The notes under the pieces are model-generated. The model saw only the letters and a program-made list of their open reading frames with translations, searched no databases and was not told the DNA's origin. Shown piece by piece: positions 39,801-54,800 of a DNA stretch of 64,000 nucleotides. The first letter of the stretch is position 1, and each line of letters opens with the position of its first letter. The stretch is from contig NC_092672.1 in assembly GCF_964355755.1 (NCBI RefSeq), forward strand, positions 23,620,501 to 23,684,500, read 5' to 3'. The DNA comes from Antedon mediterranea (taxonomy: Eukaryota; Echinodermata; Crinoidea; Comatulida; Antedonidae). A program made the translations under genes and the position numbers.

Positions 39801-42800
39801 TACAAACTCTTTACTCTCTTCGTCAATATTCAACTGTGTGTACGCATGTGATAAGTCAAGCTTTGTAAATACACGTTTTCCTGAAAGTTTAGAGTACAAA
39901 TCATCAGCACTGGGTAAGCTGTATTCTTCATCTGTTACATGTTGGTTTATGGTAACACTATAGTCCCCACAAATTCTGACAGTACCGTCGGATTTAGGAA
40001 CCACTACTATAGGTGATGCCCATTTCTACTTTCGTTAGTACATGTTCATTTTCTAATCTAACCAACTCTCTTTCTACTTTAGATTTCATTGCATATGGTA
40101 CAAATCTAGCTTTACAATATATGGGTTGAACATTTTGTTTCATGTTAATATGAACTTTTTCTCCTGTAATACCTTTCTTATCAGACTCAAACAATTGTGC
40201 ATGTTCTTTTAACAATGCCTGTAACTGAGAATTATCTCTCAAATTTACACCTTTATCTTTTTGCAGACTATTTACATTTCTGGAATTTAAGTTTTGGGTT
40301 ATTTTTGACCAGTCTAGTTTAACCACATTAAGCCAATCTACACCAAGTAAAGTCGGTTTAGCTTTATAGTCAGCTACGTTAGCACTCAGATAGTGTATGA
40401 CATTTTGTTTGTCAACAACTTTACACTTAATTTTTCCAATTAACTTAAGTTTCTCACCACTGTATGTTTTAAGAGGAATAACATCTGGGTCAATTTTAAT
40501 ATGACTAAAATATTTGTTGTAGGTATCAATAGACATTATAGTATCATCAGCTTGAGTATCAATTAGCATTTCAAGATTAACATCATTTACGTTTAAAATG
40601 GTTTCGAAATGACTTCTATCTATCTTATTATTACTTAATACAAACATTGAATGATCACTGTCGCTATCATCTGAGAACCCTCGTTCTGTTTGATTGACAC
40701 GTCTAGCTCGTGCTCGTGTACTTCCTGTTTGATTACCGCGTCTTCTATTACCACCGCGTGAACTTTGGTCGTTATGTCGCTGGTTGTTTCTACCACATGA
40801 ATAATTTCCCTTGTGTGTACTCTTTGAATAACACTGTGTTGCGTAATGTCCTACTCTTGAACAACGATAGCATATTATTCTATTGCTAGCTGGACACTGT
40901 GAAGCGGTATGGCCTGGTGTAGAACCACACTTATTACATTGCTTCGCTTGAGTTATTTTATTAACTGAATGATCTGCCTTAGTCTCGCCACTACGACTAG
41001 GCATACTACTACTAGTATTATCACCGTTCTCCATTTCATTAGATTGTTTAGTTGTTAGTTCATTTGTCCTACCATGTAGAAGTAACTCATCTAATGTACA
41101 TCCACCCGTTTTCAAACCAAATTTTCTTAGCTTAGAATCTGTTGTCGATTGAATAATATGTGATTTAATCTCTCCACTGATATCATGGAAATCACACTTA
41201 TCAGCTTGTTCACGTAGTCTAATGTGATACACGTCAATGCTCTCACCTTTATTTTGCTGTAACTTTCTAAATTTCGATCTTTCAAATTCACTGTTCGATG
41301 ATGGTAAGAAGTAATTTTTTAAAGCTTCTTTTGCCTGTACGTATGTCGTACCTTTATTTGGTAGCATTTCAAATGTGTTAAAGTTACCTGGGCCAATGAA
41401 GTGTAGCAGTAGTGCTCTCTTCCTTACGTCAGCAGTCACGTTCGCCGCCACCAAGTAGTTATCAAACCTGGCGATCCATCTCGCCCATTCTTGTATGGTT
41501 GGATCAAAATACTCCACCGATATGTCAAATTTAGACATTATTGCTTACTTATAATATTCACGGAGTTCACTTATCCACAATTCTCGTCGCCAATGTTGTA
41601 TATTGTGCTCTGGGAATGAATGATTACACTAAGTATTTCACTAAGAAATCAGACCATGTGCTAATGTTCAGCCATCTTGTAGAACTCCTTTATTAGTCTC
41701 CAATCCAGTCGTTAAATTGCTAATATGAATATATTACAATAATAACCTGTCATTCTTTTAAAATACAAAATAAATTGGCAAATTGATGGTAAATACCACT
41801 TAAAAGAGTTTATATGAAAGTATTTGTATGAAAAAATTGAATTATCATATGCATTTATTATTTTTAGAATGGAAACACACCTCTGATTGAAGCTGCATAT
41901 AAAGGTTTTCACGAAGTCTGCTTGGTGCTTCTCAATAAGGGAGCTGATGTAAATCACCAAAACAAGGTACTTCACACATTTTATTTCAAACATTTTTAAA
42001 TACATATTTATGTGGACATATTATGTGGACAGTACATATTATTAATAATTTATGTTTTGTCATTGATAATGGGATTGTAGGATAATTCAAAATTAGTACT
42101 AGTTCAAAATCTAGACTAGTAGTATATTTAAATTTGTTTGAAAATATATACCACAAATATTTGTTGACATGTGCACAACAAATAGTTTATTTATTTTGCC
42201 TAATGTATCACTCAACTTTGCTATTTTGTAAAGAAATTAATCAAAGCATTGTCATTTAAAGTTTACATTATTTATATATGCAGTATGTTTATTTACATAT
42301 TTCTTGGTAGCAGAAATAAAGCTCACCTTATTCTGTTATGTATTTCCTCACAGTGGTTTGAATTCAGTACATTGCATTTCATATGCCATTTCTAATGCCT
42401 TACTTTACTGTATATTTTTCCCCCTTCACCATAACAAATCTTTAAAACTCAATTTTTTAAAAACTGTTCTTCTTTTCTATTGTTTGTGACTGATTCTAGT
42501 ATGTCTTGTCACTCAATAAATATTATTTACCACCAAAAACGTACATTGTCTCTATACTTACCTATATTTCCCGAGAACTTTAATTTTACCAGGAAAATGA
42601 TTTAAATGAAAAGAAGAATCATTACCAAAAAAAAAAAGTGAAAATCATTATGTAGTTAAATGTAATAATGTGGGCACAATTATTGTTATTATTTTTTAGC
42701 CATTTAATGCATGGGTTACCACAATGCTTTCTTATTTATGTTATAATTTAAGAATCTGTTTTTAAAAATGATTTCATAATAAATATCTGCTAATTAATTA

Positions 42801-45800
42801 ATAAATGTATGTTTAAAATAAAAAAAACAAAAATGAAATTAATTCTAAATAGGCCATGTGGTTTTTCTTGGTCAGAATAGCATATAGCTTGTTAGGTTGA
42901 GTTAATTAATGGAGGTTTGCGCAGGGTTTTTGGGGTTTGTGCAGTTTAGCAATACCCCTGTGTTATTGATCTTGATCATCAAGTTAGTGAGGGTTTTAAT
43001 ATATTCCTGTCAGTCTGAATGGCAATATGCTATATATGGTGACAAAAATAATAATACATAGCCATGTCCTATATTGAATCCCAAATTCATAAGTTTTTAT
43101 GTAGACTTTGACAATATTATTTGCATACAAACCAGCAGCCACTTCCAGACATGAGGCACTTTTGCGCTACCTAACAGGTAAAAGGCAACGCAATAGGGGG
43201 CGCAATTGCGTTTGCTAAGGAGTTCACAATAACACTGGAAGCTAAGTTTCTCAAAGGTATGACCCCTTTTAGCAATGGGCTTAGCATCCAGTGAAGCTAA
43301 AATCCTCTCTAAAACTGTGCGATAAATCGTGACATTTTGATGCCGGACATAACTACTAATTTCACCCCATCATTTCCCACACTTGTGTTACCAAGTCCTC
43401 GGTAATATACCTCATAAATGCTGCACCTCCCCGTATGGAAATATTTAACAGTGACTTTTATATTCATACAGCAAAAACTGGATAACAAGATATGAAGCAA
43501 CAAACAAAAATTTATATAAAAATATCTTACACAAAGAGTGAATAGGTTCACATTAAAAAAAACTGATACATTCACTTTGTGGTGATTGGCCATTGTATTG
43601 GTCTAAGTTTAAAAATGACTTCACAAGCTTTGTTCGATCGCATTTAAGAAATAAATTTTCAATCAACAATTCTGATAATTATTAGAACTGTGCATATACT
43701 GAACTTATACAAATGCACAGAGTAATTGTTTGTTTTTTATAATCGTCTACCGACTACTGTCTCATGTAAAACTTTTAGGTTCCTTACTCCAAACATGACT
43801 TTGAGTTAACAACTCATAAACTATTATTTTGTTATTGTTGAAAGAGAAATTGAACTTGAATGTATCACCTGGTTTCCACCTTATACATCCTTGAAACTCA
43901 TCAAGACACAGATACAATCACTCATAAATTTATACAATTTATTGTAATACTTTCTATTATTTTGTATATATATTTCTTTTATTGCAAAATCAATCTGCAA
44001 ATGTTGCATGGCTCTTATCAGACTAGGTACATTGCATCTATTTTTATCTCGTATTTCAAACTCATTGTCAACAGTTCTTCAACAAAATTGGCTTCATTGT
44101 CTGTAGTGTTACAGTATATTGAATATTGAATATTTTGATTTAATTATATAATTTTTGATATGAATTGATTTTTTGTAAAATATCATAATATTAAGTACGA
44201 TCTAGTTTCCTTAATAAACCTTGTAGTTGAATGTCTCATAAAGATCCCATTATTCTTATAATTTTGTTATCAATATTTTGTTCTAACCATCAATTCATTT
44301 GTAATATTTAAAAAAAGCAAATTTTAATTTTTAGTTTAATTTAGTGATTGAAGCATGAAAGTATAAAATATTGCTGTATGTGAATACAGTGTAATTCAAA
44401 TGCTTTTGGTTAATATTTTAACTAATTTCATATAATTCAAATCATTTTCTTTGCATCTTTTATTCACCACTGATGTAATAATGTTATGTTATTAATGCAA
44501 CTCTTAATAGGTCAAGGGTCAAATAATAAATATATATTGCTATTGTATACTATTTATTTTCACAATGTGGCTAGAGCAAACTAACTTTTAACAATGTTAT
44601 TGCTGCCATATTTTACTTTAACATATCTATATTGATGTTCTTTTAATATATTAGAAAGTAAGTTGCAGATTTAATTATAAACTCCTTGGTTCTCTTTAAG
44701 TAAAAAAATTGTTAAATACTGGATGCCCATATTGTTGTTTGAGTAGTGGTTTCCTTGATTACTTTTTTCCATTCAAAATATTCAGTATGGTTTGTGAACA
44801 TTATTGTCTTTTTTTTCTAGGATGGTGACACATCCCTGCATTTCTGTGCTATGAGTGATCTTACTTACGATGAGCACAGAAACACTATGGTGTGTTTGAT
44901 AAAGGCTCATGGTAGAGGTATTATTTCAAATAAAAATAAGGTAAATTGTTTGAGTTAAAACAATTAGAATAATAACAATACTTTTATTAAATAAAAATTA
45001 AATGATATTCATTGTTCATAGAGTACTCTTTTTGTAAATGTTGGACCTGTTTATTCCATAACATATTTTCATGGTATTTGTAAACCTCCATAGGCCAATT
45101 TATACTTTCCTCCTACCCTGTAAGTTATGACATATAATATTAATAATTAGATTAAATCAGATATATTAATTCCAGGTTATGATCAAAGGTATTACCTTAA
45201 TGATTAAATACGTGATAGTGTCTGCTTTTGCAATGATTATAATTAATTTTTTTAGAATGAAGTGTTCTTGATAAATGTTGTATAGCTGTACCAAAAATAC
45301 TTTGTTTCCATCTCAATATTGTTGTTCATAGTGCTAAACTGACCATCTAATTTGAATGCATTGAACTTTATACATTCACTTTTATTTATTTGCTTTTACA
45401 TATTTATTATTTTATTAAATATGTCTAATTTGAATGAAATACAAATAATAATATTAATTCTACCGTATATCAATCATTGTTTTATTTACATTTTTAGTTT
45501 ATGAAAAGTAGAAACTTGAGGATTGTCACAGTCATGCCTATTGTTTTTATGATGAATTTTGTAATCACTAATTTTATACTTGGATTCTTACATTTTATAT
45601 CTTTGATTGTCAGAATGGCAAATCTGTTATTGATTTGTACATTACAAATGTATGTGGAAAATATGAAGATGTCGAATCCCAAAAGGAAGAAGTAATGAAA
45701 TTGTTGAAAGGTTTGAAAGTTTAAATACAGTACAAAACAAGTTTGTTCCACAAAATGCTTTGATAAGTAATCTTGAAAGCAGTGATTACCCATCCCAAAT

Positions 45801-48800
45801 TGAAATAATAATAATGCCTATATCAAACAAATAGAATTTATTACAGTTATAATAATAAGAATAATTTCTTTTATGTATTTATATATACATCGTTGATTTT
45901 ACAGAGAGTAAAATAGATCAATTAATTTCAAAGAACACCATCTAAAAAAGAAACCCATCCAATTGCTGATTACCTAGATTGTTTTACTCATTTATTACAT
46001 TAAACAATACTATTGATGAATTTGGTTAAAAACAGTGTTTTTTTTTATATTAGTATAAAATTAACAAAACAGCATTCTTAATCTGTTTCTTGTAGCCTTC
46101 TTTGTTATTCTTATTTGTATTGTATTGTATTCTAATCTATAGCATATTATAATAAAAAACACAAAATTAAAATACAAAAATACAATTCTCTGATTGTTTA
46201 TTGAAGGAATTAATATAAAGCATTGCCTGCCTAAAAGTTACTTTGCAAAATAAAATGTTTAAAATGTTGCTCCTTATCTTATTTCCAATATGGTATGTCT
46301 TTTTTATTGTGAAAGAGCTTCATAAACTTTATATCATACATTCTACTTTCTTTTAGGTGAACCTTTACCAGAAATATATTTCACATCGTCAGGTATGAAT
46401 ATTTACCCATGCCATGTCATACTTTGTGACATGATTTAACTGAAACTTTAGTGTGTAATAAAAAATGTAGAATTATTTACATTTTTTACGCAAAAATTGT
46501 TGCTTTAAACTACATTGTCATTATTCAGTCTACAATCCTTTATAAGGAATGTTTCAGCACAGCATTGCAATTTAACCCAGGACCCCAGGATTCAAAGGCA
46601 AACATGTTACTTGGGAAGCTGGGATGATTTAAAATTGCTATAATATATTATCTGTTGAACATTATTAGAATATCTTTTTTTTTTTTTTTGTAGATATAAC
46701 AACTAAAGATATTTTACATGTAGCTACCAACATGTCCAATCAGTTTGAAGAACTAGCAGAATATCTTGGATTCAAGCAGGAAGATATAGATTCCTTCCAG
46801 GTCAATTCAAATCACAAAGCAGAGTCAATGTATAAGATGCTGAACACCTGGTACAAGACAGTACAAGTTACTGAGTCCAGGCGTTCACAACTTTGTGAAG
46901 CTGTCAGGAAAGCAGGCCGACATGATTTGGCTGATGAAGTTGAAAGTAAGTGAGACATTCCAGGTTAGGTTACTTCCCTCAAACCTTCAAACTGACTATT
47001 TCATAACTTTAAGGGGAAGATTTGTTAAGAGACAGCTGCAGTAAAAGTTTTTAAAAATCCAACAACACAATATTATCCTTGATTTTAAAATTAAACATAT
47101 ACAAATTAAGCTAACTAACAATATGAGAACAAATTAAACAAATGAATATAGTATACCATATAAGTCCATTTCTCCTGTCTCATGAAGGAAGGGGATTATC
47201 AACAATGGATTAACATATATACATTATTTTCATTTTAGAACTAATGAGCCTATTTTAATTTTGCAAAAATACTGAATACACAATATGTATACAACATTTT
47301 TTTTATTAATTTCAGATCTAGCTTTAATGTATTAGTTGTATGTTATTGTTTAAATAATAAAATGTAGAACTGTATGTGCTTAATAAACTGTATAACTAAT
47401 ACTTATTTTATTTCTGAGTAGAAATAGACATCCCTTATGCCATATCTGCTCGTGGTAAAGAAGTTGAAAAAGCTTACATTGAAGCATTGAAAGAAGGTCA
47501 AGTTGAAGTGAATCTTGGAATGGTTAAAGTGATTGGTCAGGAAGGTGTGGGCAAAACTTGCCTGATCAATGCTTGTCTTGGAAAGAAGTAAGTATAAGTT
47601 AAGCTTAGAAATAATGATAATAGTAGTTATAGTATTGTAACATTTTATCTGCCTGGATGAGGTATTTTCAAGTTTGAGCTAATTGGTATCTGGTAATAGT
47701 CTGGTATCTTTGGAGGATCAGGACTGCCTACCATCGGGTTTCTCCCTTGAAATCTTACCATATCTATCCACCAATCAGCAGTCTCACAGCAGGACTGTTC
47801 CATAAATAAAGTGGTGTCAAAGTCTTAAGGCCCATTTAAACTACAACAATAACGATCGACAATAAATAGATAAGCATGAATGTCTCTTACAAAAACAAAA
47901 GAAATTAGAGAAGTTTTTCTAAAACTAGTGGATTTATGCTGTTTTTGTTAAAAATAATATTTGTTAAAATCCAATCAAATGACGTCATGCATAATAAAAC
48001 CAAAAAATCATTGTATTGTCACAATATTATTGCTCTTACTAATTATGACGTCATTTTTAATCATTGTATTGTCACAGTATTATTGCTCTTACTAATCATG
48101 ACGTGATTTTTTTGGACGTGTGAAAGGAAGCAAAGATGGTTATCCTTTAGTTTTGCATTTTATATATATTTTGTTTTATGTATGACAAATGCATATTTAT
48201 CTATCATTGATCGTTATCATCCTAGTATAAATGGGCTTTTACATAGCGGTACCAAATTTACTACAGCATAAACTTCAGAAAAACTTCAGTGTATCTAATA
48301 ATAAATGTTTTAATATATACAATGCTTTTACCTTATATCTACTTTTTAAAATGTTTTCGGTTCTAATTAATAGCTTGACCACATTTTTCATAATATTAGA
48401 AAAGCTATATCGATTCAAATTAATTTAATTAAATTTCAGTATATCCCTGGACGGTTTAGAATTAATGTTCTTTGCCTGATGTGTTTATATATATATATAT
48501 TATATATACTTTATGTATTTGATTGTTTAACATGTTCTTTATCTGAAATATTCAAACAAACATACCAACAAGCAAATTAAAATTTTGATAATTTTATTTA
48601 AAATGTATTGATATTATTCAATTTAAAATGTTAAACAACTTGATCTAAATTCATACTTGGATGTTCAATAATGTTTTTATTATATTTCAGATTTAACAAA
48701 GAGCATTTAATAACAGATGGTATTGCTGTGATTAAAACAGTAGAAACAAAGGCTAAAGAACAAAACAACTGGACAGAGGATCTTACAGATGATAGTGGTA

Positions 48801-51800
48801 AAAATGAATAAAAAGTATCATCATCATTATCCTCATCAAAGTAGACAAGCAAAATGAAGAGGGATAGATCATAAAGTCAGTCCATTTAAAGTGTGGCATT
48901 GTGTTTAATATTAGTGTTCATATACTGTAATTCACCAAGTTCAATTTTCAGGAATAAATCATATCATTTCCTTAATAAATCTCATTAATTTAATTAACAA
49001 TGGCTCTAACAAACTTTTCCTAAAAAACTAAAATTAAATAAGCCACATTGTAACAAATCCATCACTTAAATATCTCCTTAATATTCAGTAAAATATAAAT
49101 AGTTATTAGTGAGAAACTAAAAACTAAATGATAGCACATATTGTTATTAAAGGCGGAACAATTTGTGTATTTTGGAATATAGAGGTTTATGAAACCATTA
49201 TAATATAACATGAATTGTTTTTAGGTCACTTTTATTAACAAGGAATTTATAATGTGATACAAACACTTCTAAAAATTCTTTTTGATGATCAGTCTTTTCA
49301 AAATGTATAAAGTTTTTGTTAAATAAATGTTTTTGAGAAAATAAAGTTGAAAGAGTTTCACACCTTGGTATATGGTCAGCCCAAAAATAAGATTTTATTA
49401 ATACTAATAGGCAATTACATAATATAAACTCTTATTCATTTTCAGGAAATCCAATTGAATTGTATAGAAGACTTGCTGAAGAAAATATCAGTAAAACAAT
49501 AGAAGATAATAAAGAAGGTGTAGCAACAGCAAGTAAGCCTCACAGCTCAACTGAAAAGGTATGTACACACTATAACAAAAGGTATGTACACACTATAACA
49601 AAAGGTATGTACACACTATAACAAAAGGTATGTACACACTAAAACAAAAGGTATGTACACACTATAACAAAAGGTGTGTACACACTATAACAAAAGGTGT
49701 GTTCACACTATAACAAAAGGTGTGTATACACTATAACAAAAGGTATGTACACACTAAAACAAAAGGTATGTACACACTAAAACAAAAGGTATGTACACAC
49801 TATAACAAAAGGTGTGTACACACTATAACAAAAGGTATGTACACACTATAACAAAAGGTGTGTACACACTATAACAAAAGGTATGTACACACTATAACAA
49901 AAGGTATGTACACACTATAACAAAAGGTATGTACACACTATAACAAAAGGTATGTACACACTATAACAAAAGGTGTGTACACACTATAACAAAAGGTGTG
50001 TACACACTATAACAAAAGGTATGTACACACTATAACAAAAGGTATGTACACACTATAACAAAAGGTATGTACACACTATAAGAAAAGATATGTATACACT
50101 ATAACAAAAGGTATGTACACACTATAACAAAAGGTATGTACACACTATAACAAAAGGTATGTACACACTATAACAAAAGGTATGTACACACTATAACAAA
50201 AGGTATGTACACACTATAAGAAAAGGTATGTACACACTATAACAAAAGGTATGTATACACTATAACAAAAGGTATGTACACACTATAACAAAAGGTATGT
50301 ACACACTATAACAAAAGGTATGTACACACTATAAGAAAAGGTATGTATACACTATAACAAAAGGTATGTATACACTATAACAAAAGGTATGTACACACTA
50401 TAACAAAAGGTATGTACACACTATAACAAAAGGTATGTACACACTATAAGAAAAGGTATGTATACACTATAACAAAAGGTATGTACACACTATAACAAAA
50501 GGTATGTACACACTATAAGAAAAGGTATGTACACACTATAACAAAAGGTGTGTACACACTATAACAAAAGGTATGTACACACTATAACAAAAGGTATGTA
50601 CACACTATAACAAAAGGTATGTACACAATATAACAAAAGGTATGTACACACTATAACAAAAGGTGTGTACACACTATAACAAAAGGTATGTACACAATAT
50701 AACAAAAGGTATGTACACACTATAACAAAAGGTATGTACACACTATAACAAAAGGTGTGTACACACTATAACAAAAGGTATGTACACACTATAACAAAAG
50801 GTGTGTACACACTATAACAAAAGGTATGTACACACTATAACAAAAGGTATGTACACACTATAACAAAAGGTATGTACACACTATAGCAAAAGGTATGTAC
50901 ACACTATAACAAAAGGTATGTACACACTATAACAAAAGGTATGTACACACTATAACAAAAGGTATGTACACACTAAAACAAAAGGTATGTACACACTAAA
51001 ACAAAAGGTGTGTACACACTATAACAAAAGGTGTGTACACACTATAACAAAAGGTGTGTACACACTATAACAAAAGGTGTGTACACACTATAACAAAAGG
51101 TGTGTACACACTATAACAAAAGGTATGTACACACTATAACAAAAGGTATGTACACACTATAACAAAAGGTATGTACACACTATAACAAAAGGTATGTACA
51201 CACTATAACAAAAGGTATGTACACACTATAACAAAAGGTATGTACACACTATAACAAAAGGTATGTACACACTAAAACAAAAGGTATGTACACACTAAAA
51301 CAAAAGGTGTGTACACACTAAAACAAAAGGTGTGTACACACTATAACAAAAGGTGTGTACACACTATAACAAAAGGTGTGTACACACTATAACAAAAGGT
51401 GTGTACGCACTATAACAAAAGGTGTGTACGCACTATAACAAAAGGTGTGTACACACTATAACGAAAGGTGTGTACAAACTATAACGAAAGGTGTGTACAC
51501 ACTATAACGAAAGGTGTGTACACACTATAACAAAAGGTGTGTACACACTATAACAAAAGGTGTGTACAAACTATAACAAAAGTTGTGTGCACACTATAAC
51601 AAAAGGTATGTACACACTATAACAAAAGGTGTGTACACTCTATGACAAAAGGTATGTACACTCTATGACAAAAGGTATGTACACACTATAACAAAAGGTA
51701 TGTACACACTACAACAAAAGGTGTGTACACACTACAACAAAAGGTATGTACATACTACAACAATAGGTATGTACACACTATAACAAAAGGTATGTACACA

Positions 51801-54800
51801 CTACAACAAAAGGTGTGTACACACTACAACAAAAGGTATGTACACACTAAGACAATAGGTATGTACACACTATGACAAAAGGTATGTACACACTATGACA
51901 ATAGGTATGTACACACTATGACAAAAGGTATGTACACACTATAACAAAAGGTATGTACACACTATAACAAAAGGTATGTACACACTATAACAAAAGGTAT
52001 GTATACACTATAAGAAAAGGTATGTACACACTATAACAAAAGGTATGTACACACTATAACAAAAGGTATGTACACACTATAACAAAAGGTATGTACACAC
52101 TATAACAAAAGGTGTGTACACACTATAACAAAAGGTGTGTACACAATATCACAAAAGGTATGTACGCACTATAACAAAAGGTGTGTACGCACTATAACAA
52201 AAGGTGTGTACACACTATAACAAAAGGTATGTACACACTATAACAAAAGGTATGTACACACTATAACAAAAGGTATGTACACACTATAACAAAAGGTGTG
52301 TACACACTATAACAAAAGGTATGTACACACTACAACAAAAGGTGTGTACACACTATAACAAAAGGTATGTACACACTATAACAAAAGGTATGTACACACT
52401 ATAACAAAAGGTGTGTACACACTATAACAAAAGGTGTGTACACACTATAACAAAAGGTATGTACACAATATAACAAAAGGTATGTACACACTATAACAAA
52501 AGGTATGTACACACTATAACAAAAGGTGTGTACACATTATGACAAAAGGTGTGTACACACTATAACAAAAGGTGTGTACACACTATAACAAAAGGTGTGT
52601 ACACACTATAACAAAAGGTGTGTACACACTATAACAAAAGGTGTGTACACACTATAACAAAAGGTATGTACACACTATAACAAAAGGTATGTACACACTA
52701 TAACAAAAGGTACGTACACACTATAACAAAAGGTACGTACACACTATAACAAAAGGTACGTACACAATATAACAAATGGTACGTACACAATATAACAAAT
52801 GGTACGTACACAATATAACAAAAGGTGCGTACACACTATAACAAAAGGTGTGTACACACTATAACAATAGGTGTGTACACACTATAACAATAGGTATGTA
52901 CACACTATAACAATAGGTGTGTACACACTATAACAAAGGTGTGTACACACTGTAACAAAAGGTGTGTACACACTATAACAAAAGGTGTGTACACACTATA
53001 AGAAAAGGTATGTACACACTATAAGAAAAGGTATGTACACACTATAACAAAAGGTATGTACACACTATAACAAAAGGTATGTACACACTATAACAAAAGG
53101 TATGTACACACTATAACAAAAGGTGTGTACACACTATAAGAAAAGGTGTGTACACATTATAAGAAAAGGTGTGTACACACTATAAGAAAAGGTGTGTACA
53201 CACTATAAGAAAAGGTATGTACACACTATAACAAAAGGTATGTACACACTATAACAAAAGGTATGTACACACTATAACAAAAGGTATGTACACACTATAA
53301 CAAAAGGTGTGTACACACTATAACAAAAGGTGTGTACACACTATAACAAAAGGTGTGTACACACTATAAGAAAAGGTATGTACACACTATAACAAAAGGT
53401 ATGTACACACTATAACAAAAGGTATGTACACACTATAACAAAAGGTATGTACACACTATAACATAAGGTATGTACACACTATAACATAAGGTGTGTACAC
53501 ACTATAACATAAGGTGTGTACACACTATAACAAAAGGTGTGTACACACTATAACAAAAGGTGTGTACACACTATAACAAAAGGTGTGTACACACTATAAC
53601 AATAGGTATGTACACACTATAACAAAGGTGTGTACACAGTATAACAAAAGGTGTGTACACACTATAACAAAAGGTGTGTACACACTATAAGAAAAGGTAT
53701 GTACACACTATAACAAAAGGTATGTACACACTATAACAAAAGGTATGTACACACTATAACAAAAGGTACGTACACACTATAACAAAAGGTACGTACACAA
53801 TATAACAAAAGGTACGTACACACTATAACAAAAGGTACGTACACACTATAACAAAAGGTGCGTACACACTATAACAAAAGGTACGTACACACTATAACAA
53901 AAGGTACGTACACACTATAACAAAAGGTACGTACACAATATAACAAAAGGTACGTACACAATATAACAAAAGGTACGTACACAATATAACAAAAGGTATA
54001 TGTACACACTATAACAAAAGGTATATGTACACACTATAACAAAAGGTATGTACACACTATAACAAAAGGTGTGTACACACTATAACAAAAGGTATGTACA
54101 CACTATAACAAAAGGTATGTACACACTATAACAAAAGGTGTGTACACACTATAACAAAAGGTGTGTACACACTATAACAAAAGGTGTGTACACACTATAA
54201 CAAAAGGTGTGTACACACTATAACAAAAGGTGTGTACACACTATAACAAAAGGTATGTACACACTATAACAAAAGGTGTGTACACACTATAACAAAAGGT
54301 ATGTACACACTATAAGAACATTCCCATACGAGGGGGCGAAGCGAGCTTCACTAGGCTGGGGGCCAGGAGGTGAAGCCCCCGGAATCAACATGTTTTAGCG
54401 TCATTTGAGGCCACTTTAATCAGATTTTGGGTAGTCGTATCACTTTTTTCCATTTTTTATAATGCATAAATAAAATACTGCTTGCAAAAAAACGATGCGC
54501 GATGACTGTTTAAATCCATATTTTTCAATTTAAAAAATAAAAGTTCAAAATATGCCTACATTTATCGGGTAAATTGTAGCATAGAATATATACGCAAACG
54601 TAAAACGTACCCACAGACCAAGAGGTAGGCCTATATTGTTTATTGCAGAGGCGTAGGCTGGTTGCTGTCTGGGGGTGCAAACATAGTAAATGGGTGCCTT
54701 GGGCTGATCTGTAAGTAAATTTTGAAAAATAGAGGTGCTAGGTCCCTGGAAGTTGCAATTATACATAACTAGATGGTACGCTCGCTTCGCTCGCGTACCA

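Larger units (their letters stand above)
37305..41738 (-). mobile_element. Gypsy (Mag-like) LTR retrotransposon, complete but with broken frames
   Basis: Two 145-bp LTRs (37305-37449, 41594-41738), starting TG and ending CA on the plus strand, bound a 4.4-kb element flanked by ATAAT on both sides (37300-37304, 41739-41743). Coding order on the minus strand is gag, protease, RT, RNase H, integrase, which is the Gypsy order. The LTRs read as identical, so insertion should be recent. The frame is broken twice: a shift between protease and RT (near 40020) and an in-frame TAA in the integrase zinc-finger region (near 38566). It lies in the Roco intron, antisense to the gene, about 130 bp before the exon 3 acceptor. 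Confidence 0.92.

Noticed and set aside
50559-50741. Repetitive protein encoded in the array (minus strand)
   Set aside because: A unit length of 23 makes frames cycle through three phases; the open frame exists only because variant units lack the stop. No start context or domain.
49555-54318. CRISPR array
   Set aside because: Units are contiguous 23-mers with no unique spacers, in a eukaryotic intron.
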